DNA of 33,517 nucleotides from CAIOTO01 sp040389165 (GCA_040389165.1 JAZKAK010000040.1:1-33517); one strand, 5' to 3'; numbered from the stretch's first letter, positions 17,070 to 26,793 are shown. The notes: generated by a model not told the origin, from the sequence alone. Translations and numbers: made by a program.

Positions 17070-18584
17070 CTAATACTCAGGCAAATCTGTTTGCTCTTCT
17101 TTCGCTAAATTCCCAAATTTTGTCAAGGAACCATCAAAGAACAAACGCACAGTACCAATAGGACCATGACGTTGTTTTGCAATGATGACCTCAGCCTTGT
17201 TATGAACATTAGCCATATTTGTACACCATTCTTCGTGCTTCGGCGTGCCTGGCGTTGGCTCCTTACGTGATTCATAATACTCTTCACGATACACAAACAT
17301 AACGACGTCCGAGTCTTGCTCGATCGAACCCGATTCACGTAAATCGGATAATTGTGGACGCTTATCGTCACGTTGTTCAACCGCACGTGATAACTGTGAC
17401 AATGCCAAAACGGGTATGTTTAATTCCTTAGCGAGCGCTTTTAATGATCGTGTGATTTCTGAAATTTCCTGCACACGATTACCTTCATTGCTTTTGCTAC
17501 TACCGGACAATAACTGCAAATAATCGATCACAATCATACCAATACCATGTTGACGTTGCAATCGACGCGCACGATTTCGAACAGCTGTAACGGTTAACGC
17601 TGGTGTATCATCAATAAACAAAGGCACTTCACCCAAACGACGGCTCACATCAACTAAACGCGGAAAATCATCGGCACGAATGGCACCTCTACGTATCAGA
17701 TCTGACGATACGCCTGATTCACTCGATAAAATACGATTTGCTAATTGCTCTGATGACATCTCGAGTGAGAAAAATAGCACGGGCGCGCCATCATTATTCT
17801 TTTCGGCGTAACATTTTGCTGCATTAAAAGCGATGTTCGTAGCAAGTGCCGTTTTTCCCATGGATGGACGTCCAGCTAGAATAAGTAAGTCAGATGGATG
17901 CAAACCGCCAAGCCATTTGTCCATATCCGTAAAACCAGAGGTAACCCCCACAACATGGCTATCACGTTTAAAAGCACCTTCGGCTGTTGTAATCGCTTGC
18001 GCGAGTGCATGACCAAAAGAAACAGCTCCATTCGTCGAATTACCAAGGGTTGCCAAGTTATACAAGCGGCGCTCAGCATCTTCAATCACATTTGTTGCAA
18101 CACGTTCTCCGTCTAATAAACGTGCATCAATAATCGTTTCATGCCCAATGGCAATGAGCTGACGGCGCATATACATATCGTAAATTAAGCGTCCATAGTC
18201 AGCAACGCTCACCAGTGAATAGACAGAATCTGACAAATCAACCAGATACTGGTATCCACCAAGCTCAATAAATTCAGCATCGTTGTTCAATACATCTTTT
18301 AACGTAATAGGGTCTGCCAGGCGTCCACGTTCTAACGAATGGGAAATAGCCCCAAAAATAAGCCCATGTACTTTTTGTGAAAAATGATCTGCGCGCAGAA
18401 AATCGGCAATATGTTCAAACGTGCCATTATTCAAAATAAGCGCACCCAAAAGCGCTTGCTCTGCCTCTATATTATAAGGGACAGTTTCTGTGCCGCCTGC
18501 ACTTTGCATGAGCCCATTTGTTTTATCAGTTTGACCATCACCTTGAAATAGCGATACGATGGCGGCAGCATTGTGGGGTTGCAT
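17070..18584 (-). CDS. dnaB: Replicative DNA helicase DnaB
   Basis: DnaB is the hexameric helicase that opens the replication fork. The N-terminal domain starts at PYNIEAEQALLGALILNNG (36-54). The RecA-like domain has Walker A GRPSMGKT (238-245), Walker B VIDYLQLLSG, and the family blocks LSQLSRAVEQR and PQLSDLRESGSIEQDSD. Length is 504 residues, with about 35 extra residues before the conserved start. AGGAG at 18591-18595, seven bases from the ATG, supports this long start over Met26. No intein is present, although one is common in this protein in some lineages. The gene diverges from a glycosyltransferase gene across 150 bp. Confidence 0.97.
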   Translation of the reverse strand: MQPHNAAAIVSLFQGDGQTDKTNGLMQSAGGTETVPYNIEAEQALLGALILNNGTFEHIADFLRADHFSQKVHGLIFGAISHSLERGRLADPITLKDVLNNDAEFIELGGYQYLVDLSDSVYSLVSVADYGRLIYDMYMRRQLIAIGHETIIDARLLDGERVATNVIEDAERRLYNLATLGNSTNGAVSFGHALAQAITTAEGAFKRDSHVVGVTSGFTDMDKWLGGLHPSDLLILAGRPSMGKTALATNIAFNAAKCYAEKNNDGAPVLFFSLEMSSEQLANRILSSESGVSSDLIRRGAIRADDFPRLVDVSRRLGEVPLFIDDTPALTVTAVRNRARRLQRQHGIGMIVIDYLQLLSGSSKSNEGNRVQEISEITRSLKALAKELNIPVLALSQLSRAVEQRDDKRPQLSDLRESGSIEQDSDVVMFVYREEYYESRKEPTPGTPKHEEWCTNMANVHNKAEVIIAKQRHGPIGTVRLFFDGSLTKFGNLAKEEQTDLPEY

Positions 18585-18590
18585 GGGTGA

Positions 18591-18595
18591 CTCCT
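18591..18595 (-). promoter_or_regulatory. Ribosome binding site that fixes the dnaB start
   Basis: AGGAG on the minus strand lies six to seven bases before the ATG at 18584. It favours the long N-terminus over the internal Met26. Confidence 0.75.
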
Positions 18596-18605
18596 ATTCT
18601 TGATG

Positions 18606-18634
18606 GTGTACAATAACATAAAAGTTGTTACACA
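18606..18634. promoter_or_regulatory. Imperfect inverted repeat in the dnaB/glycosyltransferase divergent region
   Basis: GTGTACAATAAC faces GTTGTTACAC around an ATAAAA centre, with two extra bases in the left arm. A second small palindrome, AGACG-7 nt-CGTCT, lies at 18693-18709. Both sit between divergent genes, where operators are expected. No matching regulator is known to me. Confidence 0.3.
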
Positions 18635-18734
18635 GCAAAGAGTATGTTAGCAATATAAAATATATTATTAAATATGTAAATGTGTTTATTTCAGACGTAT
18701 ATTTCGTCTAAACAGGATGTGAATCAATTTAATT

Positions 18735-19742
18735 ATGCCCCTTCTCTACCCTACTATTCTTGTGATTTCCAATGGCGAATTAATTGGTGACGGACTCGTA
18801 AAATTACCATTCATTCGTGCTTTACGAAGAGAATTTCCAGCGTCACATATCACCTGGTTAACGCGCAATGGATGCGTTTATGCAAACGTGCTAAAAGACA
18901 TTGCCAGCTCGAGCATAGATTCAGTGATTACACACACACGTCTTGGGTCATCACTCTCGCATATCGTGCGTCCCATCATAAGACCTGTCCAGAAACAATT
19001 CGATTTAATCATAAACCCTGAACTCCGCTGGAATCGCACACTTGCAGCCTATCGCATTCCACATGGCACCTTTTATTCACGATTTAAGAATTTTGCCTTA
19101 TCAGATATTAAGCAAAGATGGTCTATTCCAAATCGCCCGCCGCACGTGCTCGGCGATCTAATGTGGCTTTTATCAAACTTATTGGAACGCGACATCGAAC
19201 CTGATCATTCACCGATCAACGTGCCTGCTGAATATAGGGCGTTAGCAGAGACACTCATTCCAGAAGACACCCGCCCAACCATCGGGCTAGCGCCGGGATC
19301 AGGGGGACGTAACAAATGTTGGCCACTTGCATCGTATATCGCACTTGGTCAAAAATTATTACAAAATGGTTTTATACCAGCTTATCTGATCGGTCCACAA
19401 GAACTCGAATGGCATCCTATAATTCGGGATGCTGTTCCGAACGCTCTTTTCCCATTACAGGCCACAGCAGACCGTTCAGTATACGTCACACTTGCTGTTG
19501 CCAGGCGCTTGCACGTCGGCGTTGCAAATGATGCGGGCGGTGCACATTTAATGGCAACGGCAAAAGAATTGCCTTTAATTGTGCTTTATGGCCCGACGCC
19601 ATCAACGGAATTTGTACCTAACACGCAACATTTTCATCCATTATCCATACACGAATTAGGGCATTTATCACTTGATCAATTGCCTGTGAATACGGTGTAT
19701 AAGCAGATAAAATTATGTTTGCAAGCGTCTTCGATTGTATAA
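18735..19742 (+). CDS. Family 9 glycosyltransferase (heptosyltransferase-like)
   Basis: The 335-residue protein has the two-domain layout of ADP-heptose:LPS heptosyltransferases. The N-terminal domain opens with ILVISNGELIGDGLVKLPFI (8-27), matching the family's nucleotide-fold start with G-D and L-P. The C-terminal donor domain has IGLAPGSGGRNKCWP (183-197), YLIGPQE (217-223) and VGVANDAGGAHLMATA (261-276), the family's donor-binding stretch, then LYGPT. It probably adds a sugar to the LPS core at the inner face of the inner membrane. Which sugar cannot be read from sequence, and no other LPS core gene is beside it. No good Shine-Dalgarno precedes the ATG. Confidence 0.8.
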   Translation: MPLLYPTILVISNGELIGDGLVKLPFIRALRREFPASHITWLTRNGCVYANVLKDIASSSIDSVITHTRLGSSLSHIVRPIIRPVQKQFDLIINPELRWNRTLAAYRIPHGTFYSRFKNFALSDIKQRWSIPNRPPHVLGDLMWLLSNLLERDIEPDHSPINVPAEYRALAETLIPEDTRPTIGLAPGSGGRNKCWPLASYIALGQKLLQNGFIPAYLIGPQELEWHPIIRDAVPNALFPLQATADRSVYVTLAVARRLHVGVANDAGGAHLMATAKELPLIVLYGPTPSTEFVPNTQHFHPLSIHELGHLSLDQLPVNTVYKQIKLCLQASSIV

Positions 19743-19999
19743 ACAAAAAAATAGGTCTATTGCATTGCAGATTCGGAAATGATCTTGATAAAGTTATATT
19801 CGTTTTAAAAAGGGTTTATGCTAGAATCGCAAAATAGACAGCGATCTATAGCGTTTCAAGGATAATTTGAGTATAAAGAACCTAAGAATCGAGCAGCGGA
19901 ATGTACTGAAGTACTTGAGCAGCGGAGATTTCGAAAGTTTCTGCCATAATCAATTTATAATTGAAGTGTTATACAACACCCTTAATGAATAGACAATGA
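19743..19999. other. Intergenic region with paired repeats around a small palindrome
   Basis: No gene is seen in these 257 bp. GAGCAGCGGA occurs twice (19891-19900 and 19917-19926). Between the copies lies the near-palindrome GTACTGAAGTAC (19903-19914). Further right, AATTTATAATT (19953-19962) is another small palindrome. The arrangement looks like a structured RNA leader or a dispersed intergenic element before the ABC ATPase gene. TAGAAT at 19822-19827 could be a -10 box but lacks a good -35. Confidence 0.5.
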
Positions 20000-21619
20000 A
20001 TGCTCCAAATCAATAACCTATGCGTCGGTTTTAAAGACGCCCTTAATAAAAATGCAGCCGGGAAACTTGTCGTACGTGATGTATCATTCACCTTAAATAA
20101 AGGCGAAACGGTTGCACTCGTTGGCGAAAGCGGATCAGGCAAATCAGTAACCGCGTTATCTATTTTAGGGCTACTTCCATACCCAACTGCGTTTCACCCA
20201 CGTGGGTCAATCAAACTAGATGGCACCGAATTGCTGAACTTGCCTGAATCAGACTTGATTCCCTTCCGTGGACGTCGTATTGGCATGATTTTCCAAGAAC
20301 CGATGACCGCGCTCAATCCACTGCATACTATTTTTCAACAAATTTCCGAGCCGCTCATTTTACACTTGGGAATGAACAAAAAAACGGCAAGGCCACGCGT
20401 TATTGACTTACTGCACCTTGTGGGGTTTGACGATGCCGAGGATCGTTTGAATGCCTATCCACACCAATTATCAGGCGGTCAACGCCAGCGCGTGATGATC
20501 GCCATGGCTCTGGCCTGTGAGCCAGATATTTTAATTGCAGATGAACCCACAACGGCCCTTGATGTTACCCTGCAAACCACAATCTTAGATCTCATTAAAT
20601 CAATTCAAAATCGATTCAAAATGGGAATTCTTTTAATTACGCACGACTTGGGTGTGGTCAGCAAAATGGCTGACCGGATGGTCGTCATGAAAGATGGAAA
20701 CGTTGTTGAACAGGGCACGACACAGCAGGTTATTCAAAATCCACAACATCCATACACGAAACATTTAATCGAGAGCGAACCAAGCGGTTCTCCGACCCCA
20801 GTACCAGAAGAATCAACAGAAGTCCTTGCTGCACACAACCTAACCGTTGCATTCGACAAACCTGCCTCGTTACTAACCCGCATGCTTCAATTCAAGCAAG
20901 AAGCCAATTTTATTGCCGTAAATAAAGTCAGTTTAAGCCTTCGTCAAGGCGAAACGATCGGAATCGTAGGGGAAAGCGGATCTGGGAAAAGCACTCTTGC
21001 GTATGCTTTGCTCCGTCTCATCAGCAGTCGCGGAGAGATTCGCCTTGAAGGGAAACGCATTGATGGCGCCATCATAAAGGATTTACGCCCATTACGTTCA
21101 AGCTTTCAAATTATTTTTCAAGATCCCTTTAGTGCGCTTAATCCGAGATTCTCTGTTGATCAATTAATTTCTGAAGGCTTAGTTGTACACCAGCCAAATT
21201 TAAAAGAACATGAACGTGATCGTCTTGTTGCCAATATTCTAATAGAAGTCGGCCTTAGTCCAGATATGCGCCATCGCTTTCCACATGAGTTTTCTGGTGG
21301 ACAACGTCAACGTATTGCCATTGCACGCGCGTTGATTTTAAAACCACGCATTCTCGTGCTAGACGAACCAACATCAGCACTTGATCGTTCGATCCAGGCA
21401 GAAGTAATCGACTTACTGCGTAACTTACAAACAAAGCATGGATTTAGCTATCTGTTCATCAGTCACGATTTAAAAGTCGTTCGCGCCATGAGCCATCGAA
21501 TTTTGGTCATGCGTAATGGACAGATTGTAGAGGAAGGTGCCGTTAATGAGTTGTTTGAGCACCCTAAGGAACTGTACACAAAGGAGTTGTTAAAGGCAGC
21601 TTTTGCATTGCGAAGTTGA
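20000..21619 (+). CDS. yejF: Two-domain peptide ABC transporter ATPase, YejF-like
   Basis: Two full ATPase domains are fused. The first has GESGSGKS (about 44-51), LSGGQRQRV and LIADEPTTALD. The second has GESGSGKST (about 324-332), FSGGQRQRIAIARAL and LVLDEPTSALD. The Q-loops read IFQEPMTALNP and IFQDPFSALNP, typical of dipeptide, oligopeptide and microcin C importers. The 539-residue length matches YejF. Normally yejA, yejB and yejE are adjacent; here none is, so the permease partners must be elsewhere. ATG at 20000 is chosen because MLQINNLCVGF matches the family start; ATG at 19996 is in a different frame. Substrate is inferred from the family. Confidence 0.88.
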   Translation: MLQINNLCVGFKDALNKNAAGKLVVRDVSFTLNKGETVALVGESGSGKSVTALSILGLLPYPTAFHPRGSIKLDGTELLNLPESDLIPFRGRRIGMIFQEPMTALNPLHTIFQQISEPLILHLGMNKKTARPRVIDLLHLVGFDDAEDRLNAYPHQLSGGQRQRVMIAMALACEPDILIADEPTTALDVTLQTTILDLIKSIQNRFKMGILLITHDLGVVSKMADRMVVMKDGNVVEQGTTQQVIQNPQHPYTKHLIESEPSGSPTPVPEESTEVLAAHNLTVAFDKPASLLTRMLQFKQEANFIAVNKVSLSLRQGETIGIVGESGSGKSTLAYALLRLISSRGEIRLEGKRIDGAIIKDLRPLRSSFQIIFQDPFSALNPRFSVDQLISEGLVVHQPNLKEHERDRLVANILIEVGLSPDMRHRFPHEFSGGQRQRIAIARALILKPRILVLDEPTSALDRSIQAEVIDLLRNLQTKHGFSYLFISHDLKVVRAMSHRILVMRNGQIVEEGAVNELFEHPKELYTKELLKAAFALRS

Positions 21620-21755
21620 TACGCCGTTAAGTGTGTGGACAGTAATACATTGAGTTTTTAAAACATCAAGAAGAAATGATATTTTTTGTCTCTTATGAAA
21701 AAAACGAAATTCATCTATAATGCAACAAAACCATTGCTTCGTAAAAGATAGATTC

Positions 21756-23252
21756 ATGCAACTCAATGCCCTCCTCCAACAAGCCGGTCTTATCGAGGCT
21801 CCGCTGCCATCACCGTTTGGTCAGCGCGTCATTCAAGCTGTTCGCGCAGATTCACGCAGTGTTGAGCCATTCGATATATTTGTATCGACTCCCTGCCCCA
21901 TGGCCATTGATTATCTCGAAGACGTCATCAGCAAAGGATGCCGCGTTGTTATTGTTGAATCCGAGCTAGCCGATCACCCACTCTTTCAAGAACATGATGT
22001 GCTCGTTGTTCCACATTTCAATCCACGTTTGGCATTGGCAAAACTTGCTGCTATTTTCTACCATGGCATGCCAGAACAAAGCGTTGCCGTAACAGGCACC
22101 AATGGTAAAAGTTCAACTGTTCACTATGTACGACAATTTTGGGAAGGCGCTGCCCGTGCATGCGCAAGTGTAGGAACACTTGGACTTACCCTCTCATCAA
22201 CGATTGATGAGAACGTGCTCAATGAATTTGCACCTATAATGAAGGGTGCATCGCTGACAACACTCGATTCAATTCGACTTCATCAACTCATGCAACGCTT
22301 GACGCAAAATGGAATTAATTATTTGGCTTTCGAGGCATCCAGTCACGGCCTTGATCAATATCGTGTGCATGGAGTTTCACTAAAGGCGGCCGCATTCACC
22401 AATTTAACGCAAGATCATCTCGATTATCACCAAACAATGAACGATTATTTTCACGCAAAGACACGTCTTTTTACCGAAGTATTAGGTGAGGGCATGACGG
22501 CTGTAATCAACAAAGACTCGCCGTACTATGATGCACTTGCTGAGCTATGCCTAAAGCGCAATCAAAAAGTGATTAGTTTTTCCCGTTTAAGTGATGCCAC
22601 ATTATCAGCCAAGAATTGCCGCATTGAAGGGCAAGCGCAAGTATTTGACTTGGTGGTATATGGCGAGACATTTACGAATGTGCGCATCAATATCAGTGGT
22701 GACTTTCAGATTGAGAATATTCTGGCAGCCTTAGGACTTGTGTTGGCATCAGGGCTCACCATTCACGATTGTTTGCCGACTTTTCCTACGCTTACATGCG
22801 CCACAGGCCGGTTAGAACGTGTTGCAACTAAAAATAATGCGCATTATTATGTTGATTTTGCCCATACGCCAGATGCATTAGAAAAAGCACTGACGAACCT
22901 TCGTCCCTTTGCAACGGGGAAATTATGGGTTGTTTTTGGATGCGGCGGTAACCGTGATGCAGGAAAGCGCCCAATTATGGGTAAAATTGCAGCGTCACTT
23001 GCCGATGCATGCATTGTGACTGATGATAACCCTCGGTTTGAAGAACCTGGCCATGTCAGAGCAGAAATTTTAAGCGCATGTCCTAGCGGCATCGAAATTG
23101 CAAACCGTCGAGATGCAATCGCGTACGTAATGAACAAAGCAGAGCCAGGTGACGTGGTATTAATCGCTGGTAAAGGGCACGAACAAGGGCAAATAATTGG
23201 CAATACGACATTTCCATTTGATGATCGTGAAGAAATTTTAAAGAGCTTATAA
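21756..23252 (+). CDS. murE: UDP-MurNAc-L-alanyl-D-glutamate:meso-diaminopimelate ligase MurE
   Basis: MurE adds the third residue to the peptidoglycan stem peptide. Numbered from an upstream ATG at 21720, the ATP loop is GTNGKSS (126-132), the carbamylated lysine region is FHAKTRLF (244-251) and the specificity motif is DNPR (436-439), which selects meso-DAP over lysine. DFAHTPDALEKAL and GKGHEQGQ are also conserved. I prefer the ATG at 21756 because MQLNALLQQAGL resembles normal MurE starts; starting at 21720 would add 12 residues without family support, and neither has a clear Shine-Dalgarno. murF follows after 27 bp. The rest of the usual dcw cluster is not next to them, so the pair is separated from mraY and ftsI. 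Confidence 0.95.
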   Translation: MQLNALLQQAGLIEAPLPSPFGQRVIQAVRADSRSVEPFDIFVSTPCPMAIDYLEDVISKGCRVVIVESELADHPLFQEHDVLVVPHFNPRLALAKLAAIFYHGMPEQSVAVTGTNGKSSTVHYVRQFWEGAARACASVGTLGLTLSSTIDENVLNEFAPIMKGASLTTLDSIRLHQLMQRLTQNGINYLAFEASSHGLDQYRVHGVSLKAAAFTNLTQDHLDYHQTMNDYFHAKTRLFTEVLGEGMTAVINKDSPYYDALAELCLKRNQKVISFSRLSDATLSAKNCRIEGQAQVFDLVVYGETFTNVRINISGDFQIENILAALGLVLASGLTIHDCLPTFPTLTCATGRLERVATKNNAHYYVDFAHTPDALEKALTNLRPFATGKLWVVFGCGGNRDAGKRPIMGKIAASLADACIVTDDNPRFEEPGHVRAEILSACPSGIEIANRRDAIAYVMNKAEPGDVVLIAGKGHEQGQIIGNTTFPFDDREEILKSL

Positions 23253-23279
23253 AACATCATATTTAAAGAAGTATGCACC

Positions 23280-24650
23280 ATGACGATACATCGCGAACCA
23301 CATTGGCACTTAAACGAATTAGTCTCGGCGATGGGTTTACCTTCGCTCGCGATTGATGCGCCTATTTTTGGTGTCTCCATCGATACACGCACGCTAAAAC
23401 CTGGTGATCTATACATCCCCATGGTAGGCGAGCGCGATGGACATAACTTTGTGTCGGATGCCTTTGCTAAAGGTGCTGCAGCTGCAATCGTTGCAGTGAC
23501 ATTTGATATCTCCACCGTAAAGGGCATTTGCATTTCTGTGCCTAACACGCTGGTGGCTCTGCAGCAACTTGGTATTTATAACCGCAGCCTTTCACGCGCA
23601 AAAGTGATTGCTGTAACGGGCAGTGTTGGCAAAACAACCACAAAAGAAATGCTCGGGCATATGTTAACGAATTTTGGCAAAACGGTTATTTCAAAAGCCA
23701 GCTACAACAATTGCTGGGGCGTTCCGTTAAGTCTGCTCGAACTTAGGTCAGACACTGAATTCGGCGTTTTTGAAGTGGGCATGAACAATCCAGGCGAGAT
23801 TGAACCACTTGCGCATATGATTGCACCTGACATAGCCATTATCACAAAAATTGTCGAAGCACATATCGGACATATGGGAACGATCGAAGCCATCGCTGTT
23901 GAGAAAAGCATGCTTATAAAAGCACTCAAACCAGGTGGCACTACACTGATTTATGGTGGTGGTTCGTGTGACCAACTGCTTAAAGATCAATCTAAAAATC
24001 ACAAACACACGTTGTTTGATATAGAATCAATTAAAGCCAATGTCCTAACTGGCACCACGCACATCGACACAAAAATTGACGGCACACCTGTACACTACAC
24101 ATTGCCATTTTCGGGCATGCACCACGTCGGAAATAGCATTTTAGCATTAGAGGCATGTCATCTATTGGGCATTGATAATGCAAAAGCAGCAAAAACTCTC
24201 GAAACATTTACCTTGCCAGCAGGCAGAGGCGTAACGCATGCACTCACGCTAACCAATGGTATTTCAATTAAGTTGATTGATGATGCATATAACGCAAATC
24301 CAGCATCCATGCGCGCTGGATTACACGCGTTAAAAGCGATAGAAAAAACGGGTCGCCGCATCGCCGTTCTTGGTGAAATGCGAGAACTTGGGGCAGACTC
24401 TGCTATGTATCACCGTGACTTGCTGAGTGCAATTGTTGATGCTGATATCGATTTGGTGTTTTGTTGCTGTGAAGCAATGCAGTATTTATATAGTGTTCTT
24501 CCTGAATCAATACGCGGAGCCTACACAGATACATCAGATGCACTTATCACACACGTAACGGCCGCGCTTCAAACAGGTGACCTTGTATTTGCAAAAGGCT
24601 CTAACGGTAGCAAAGTAAGCCATGTAGTGAATGCGCTGATCGCCAGCTAA
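23280..24650 (+). CDS. murF: UDP-MurNAc-tripeptide:D-Ala-D-Ala ligase MurF
   Basis: MurF attaches D-Ala-D-Ala to the stem peptide, the last cytoplasmic step before MraY. The ATP loop is TGSVGKTTTK (113-122), where the Ser-Val form differs from the usual GSNGKT. NNCWGVPLSLLEL (about 143-155), VFEVGMNNPGEI (about 163-174) and DDAYNANPASMRAGL (about 335-349) are family blocks, and LGEMRELG follows. The 456-residue length is normal. AAGAAG lies about eight bases before the ATG. It is probably co-transcribed with murE. Confidence 0.95.
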   Translation: MTIHREPHWHLNELVSAMGLPSLAIDAPIFGVSIDTRTLKPGDLYIPMVGERDGHNFVSDAFAKGAAAAIVAVTFDISTVKGICISVPNTLVALQQLGIYNRSLSRAKVIAVTGSVGKTTTKEMLGHMLTNFGKTVISKASYNNCWGVPLSLLELRSDTEFGVFEVGMNNPGEIEPLAHMIAPDIAIITKIVEAHIGHMGTIEAIAVEKSMLIKALKPGGTTLIYGGGSCDQLLKDQSKNHKHTLFDIESIKANVLTGTTHIDTKIDGTPVHYTLPFSGMHHVGNSILALEACHLLGIDNAKAAKTLETFTLPAGRGVTHALTLTNGISIKLIDDAYNANPASMRAGLHALKAIEKTGRRIAVLGEMRELGADSAMYHRDLLSAIVDADIDLVFCCCEAMQYLYSVLPESIRGAYTDTSDALITHVTAALQTGDLVFAKGSNGSKVSHVVNALIAS

Positions 24651-24740
24651 ACTCGCCTGCCACATAAAAGCATTAGCAAATCTCATTAAAATCCACTACA
24701 GTACAATCTATCCAATACTAATTTATATATTTTTCATTTC

Positions 24741-25952
24741 GTGACGCAAATCTCCTTACAGTTAATACAGCGCAACGACGCGCTAAAAATGGCCATTGCT
24801 AGATTGCAGGCCAAAACACCAACGTTTCTCGCAATAGATACTGAATTCACGCGCCGCACAACGTATTGGCCGCGCCTTGAACTCATTCAAATTGGCATCC
24901 CTGGCGAGCCAATTTTGGTTATTGACTGCAAAGCTATAACTGATTGGTCGCCGTTATTATCGCTTTTGACCGACACATCCATCGTGAAAGTTTTTCATTC
25001 AGCACGTCAGGATTTAGAAGGATTTTTAAGGCTTTTTCAAACACTGCCTTCTCCCCTATTTGACTTGCAAATAGCGGCGGCATTTATGGGGTTTGGGCAT
25101 AGCATCGGCCTGGGTGATTTGGTCGAGCAACTCCTCTATGAATCGCCAAACAAGTCAGAGCAACACAGCAATTGGGAACTGCGCCCTCTTCGCCCTGCAC
25201 AAATTTCGTATGCCGCCATGGATGCACATTATTTGATTGAACTTTATCCTATTGTGCTTGAGCAACTTGAATCGCTTGAACGCCGCACATGGATAACTGA
25301 ATTTTGCGAATCACTTGAACAGCCCTCGAGACTCGTGACAAATCCGAAACACGCCTGGGTTAAATTACGATCACACTTCAAAAATGAAAATGAGTTGTTC
25401 TTTTGTCAAGAATTTGCTGCCCTTAGGGAACAGCTCGCGCAAAAAGCAAACTACAATCGAACACGCGTCATAAACGATACTGACTTGATCCAATTATGTC
25501 AGCAAATGGCACTCTATGTACGCGATCAAAAAGAGGCCGCACAAGATCTTGAATGCGAAGAATACATTACCTTATTATCACTTCCCCCTCTACCATCGCT
25601 TGAGAAAGTCACACCAGAATTTCACACTGCTTTTAGCAATGCACAAAATGCAAGCCTGACAGCTTTTAATGCAATCACTAACTTTCGACAACTACGTACA
25701 CATCTACGCCATGGCCTTGGCATTCTGTTTAGTAGCACGCAACAGAGACAACTTTTTGATGCAAAAACACGTCTTAATGCCGAAGCCAATCGTTTGGTAA
25801 TCCCAATGCATTATTTGGCACCATCGGCAATGATTGATGATTATATTCTGACGCCGTGCGAGACACATCCATTGGTGTCTGGCTGGAGAGAACCTCTTGT
25901 GCAACCAATAATGGCAGAAATCATAGCTGGCGAACAAGAAGAGCCGGTCTAA
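24741..25952 (+). CDS. rnd: Ribonuclease D
   Basis: RNase D trims the 3' ends of tRNA precursors and other small RNAs. The DEDDy exonuclease residues are Asp33 and Glu35 (in AIDTEFTRR), Asp91 (in FHSARQDLEGF), and Tyr157 with Asp161 (in ISYAAMDAHYL). HSNWELRPL (142-150) lies before the last motif, as in the family. The C-terminal half (about 200-403) is where the HRDC domains should be, but they are hard to recognise by eye and look divergent. The start is GTG at 24741; no better start precedes the conserved block. About 90 bp separate it from murF. Confidence 0.92.
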   Translation: MTQISLQLIQRNDALKMAIARLQAKTPTFLAIDTEFTRRTTYWPRLELIQIGIPGEPILVIDCKAITDWSPLLSLLTDTSIVKVFHSARQDLEGFLRLFQTLPSPLFDLQIAAAFMGFGHSIGLGDLVEQLLYESPNKSEQHSNWELRPLRPAQISYAAMDAHYLIELYPIVLEQLESLERRTWITEFCESLEQPSRLVTNPKHAWVKLRSHFKNENELFFCQEFAALREQLAQKANYNRTRVINDTDLIQLCQQMALYVRDQKEAAQDLECEEYITLLSLPPLPSLEKVTPEFHTAFSNAQNASLTAFNAITNFRQLRTHLRHGLGILFSSTQQRQLFDAKTRLNAEANRLVIPMHYLAPSAMIDDYILTPCETHPLVSGWREPLVQPIMAEIIAGEQEEPV

Positions 25953-26040
25953 GAAATATTTTCAATTATGTTTGTATAGAGCGAAAAAGAAAAACATCGG
26001 CATAATGCCATCCGTTATTCCACTTCAGCATAATATTCCC

Positions 26041-26046
26041 TATAAT
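26041..26046 (+). promoter_or_regulatory. Candidate -10 box for the glutathione transferase gene
   Basis: A perfect TATAAT lies 24 bases before the ATG at 26071. The best -35 at 17 bp spacing is TTCCAC (26018-26023), a weak match. AAAAGGGG (26052-26059) would then be the ribosome binding site in a short leader. This supports 26071 as the start. Confidence 0.4.
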
Positions 26047-26070
26047 GATAAAAAAGGGGTTAGACAACAA

Positions 26071-26748
26071 ATGCGCACACTGTATCATTTTCCATTATGT
26101 CCATTTTCGCGTAAAGTGCGATTGGTTTTACATGAAAAGAAACTTGATTTCGCGCTCGAATTGGAACAATTTTGGGAAAAACGACCTGAATTCCAGAAGC
26201 TAAATATTGCGGGGCAAGTTCCTGTGCTGATTGATCTTAACGGCTCAGTTTTATGTGACAGCAGTGCAATTTGTGAATATCTCGAAGATGCTTACCCTGA
26301 CAGACCTCTTATTGGCGATGGACTTGTACTCAGAGCTGAAGTAAGACGACTTTCAGCATGGTTTGATGGCAAGGGCGCGGGAGAATTCAGCTTACCTCTT
26401 ATTTTTGAAAAAGTAATCAAACGAAATATTACCAGCATGAATACACTAGGGCCAAACTCTCCCCTCATCAGACAGGCAAAGGCCGCAATTAATTATCATC
26501 TTGAATATATAGCTTGGCTCGTTGATCGTCGTAACTGGCTGGCTGGAGACGAGTTCTCGTTGGCAGACCTTGCAGCGGCAGCCCATTTATCAGTCGTTGA
26601 TTATCTTGGTGATGTGCCATGGGATAAACATGAAAATGCAAAAAGCTGGTACGCACGCATTAAATCACGCCCTAGTTTCAGAGCACTTTTACAGGATAGG
26701 CTACCAGGAATCACTCCCTCAGCGACATATGCAGATCTTGATTTTTAG
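26071..26748 (+). CDS. Glutathione S-transferase family protein
   Basis: The 225-residue protein has a thioredoxin-fold start, MRTLYHFPLCPFSRKVRLVL, with Cys10-Pro-Phe-Ser13 at the glutathione site. AGQVPVLIDLNGSVLCDSSAICEYLED (about 50-76) is the glutathione-binding cis-Pro and Glu-Ser region. The helical C-terminal domain has the WLAGDEFSLADLAAAAHLSVVDY signature. It probably conjugates or reduces small molecules in the cytoplasm; the substrate is unknown. A longer frame from 25972 adds 33 residues that look non-coding, and a TATAAT lies inside that extension, so 26071 is preferred. Family members of this type are common in Alphaproteobacteria. Confidence 0.88.
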   Translation: MRTLYHFPLCPFSRKVRLVLHEKKLDFALELEQFWEKRPEFQKLNIAGQVPVLIDLNGSVLCDSSAICEYLEDAYPDRPLIGDGLVLRAEVRRLSAWFDGKGAGEFSLPLIFEKVIKRNITSMNTLGPNSPLIRQAKAAINYHLEYIAWLVDRRNWLAGDEFSLADLAAAAHLSVVDYLGDVPWDKHENAKSWYARIKSRPSFRALLQDRLPGITPSATYADLDF

Positions 26749-26793
26749 AAGTTGGAAGCACGAAGAACCGTGCTCCCAAAGAATTAGTTATTA

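Noticed and set aside
17044..17073. TTAGAAA...TTTCTAA as a shared terminator of znuB and dnaB
   Set aside because: The loop is 15 bases and the stem is AT-only, so it is weak; it also overlaps both stop codons.
22847..23548. 233-residue minus-strand frame across murE and murF
   Set aside because: It lies opposite two genes with clear family motifs and shows no motif of its own.
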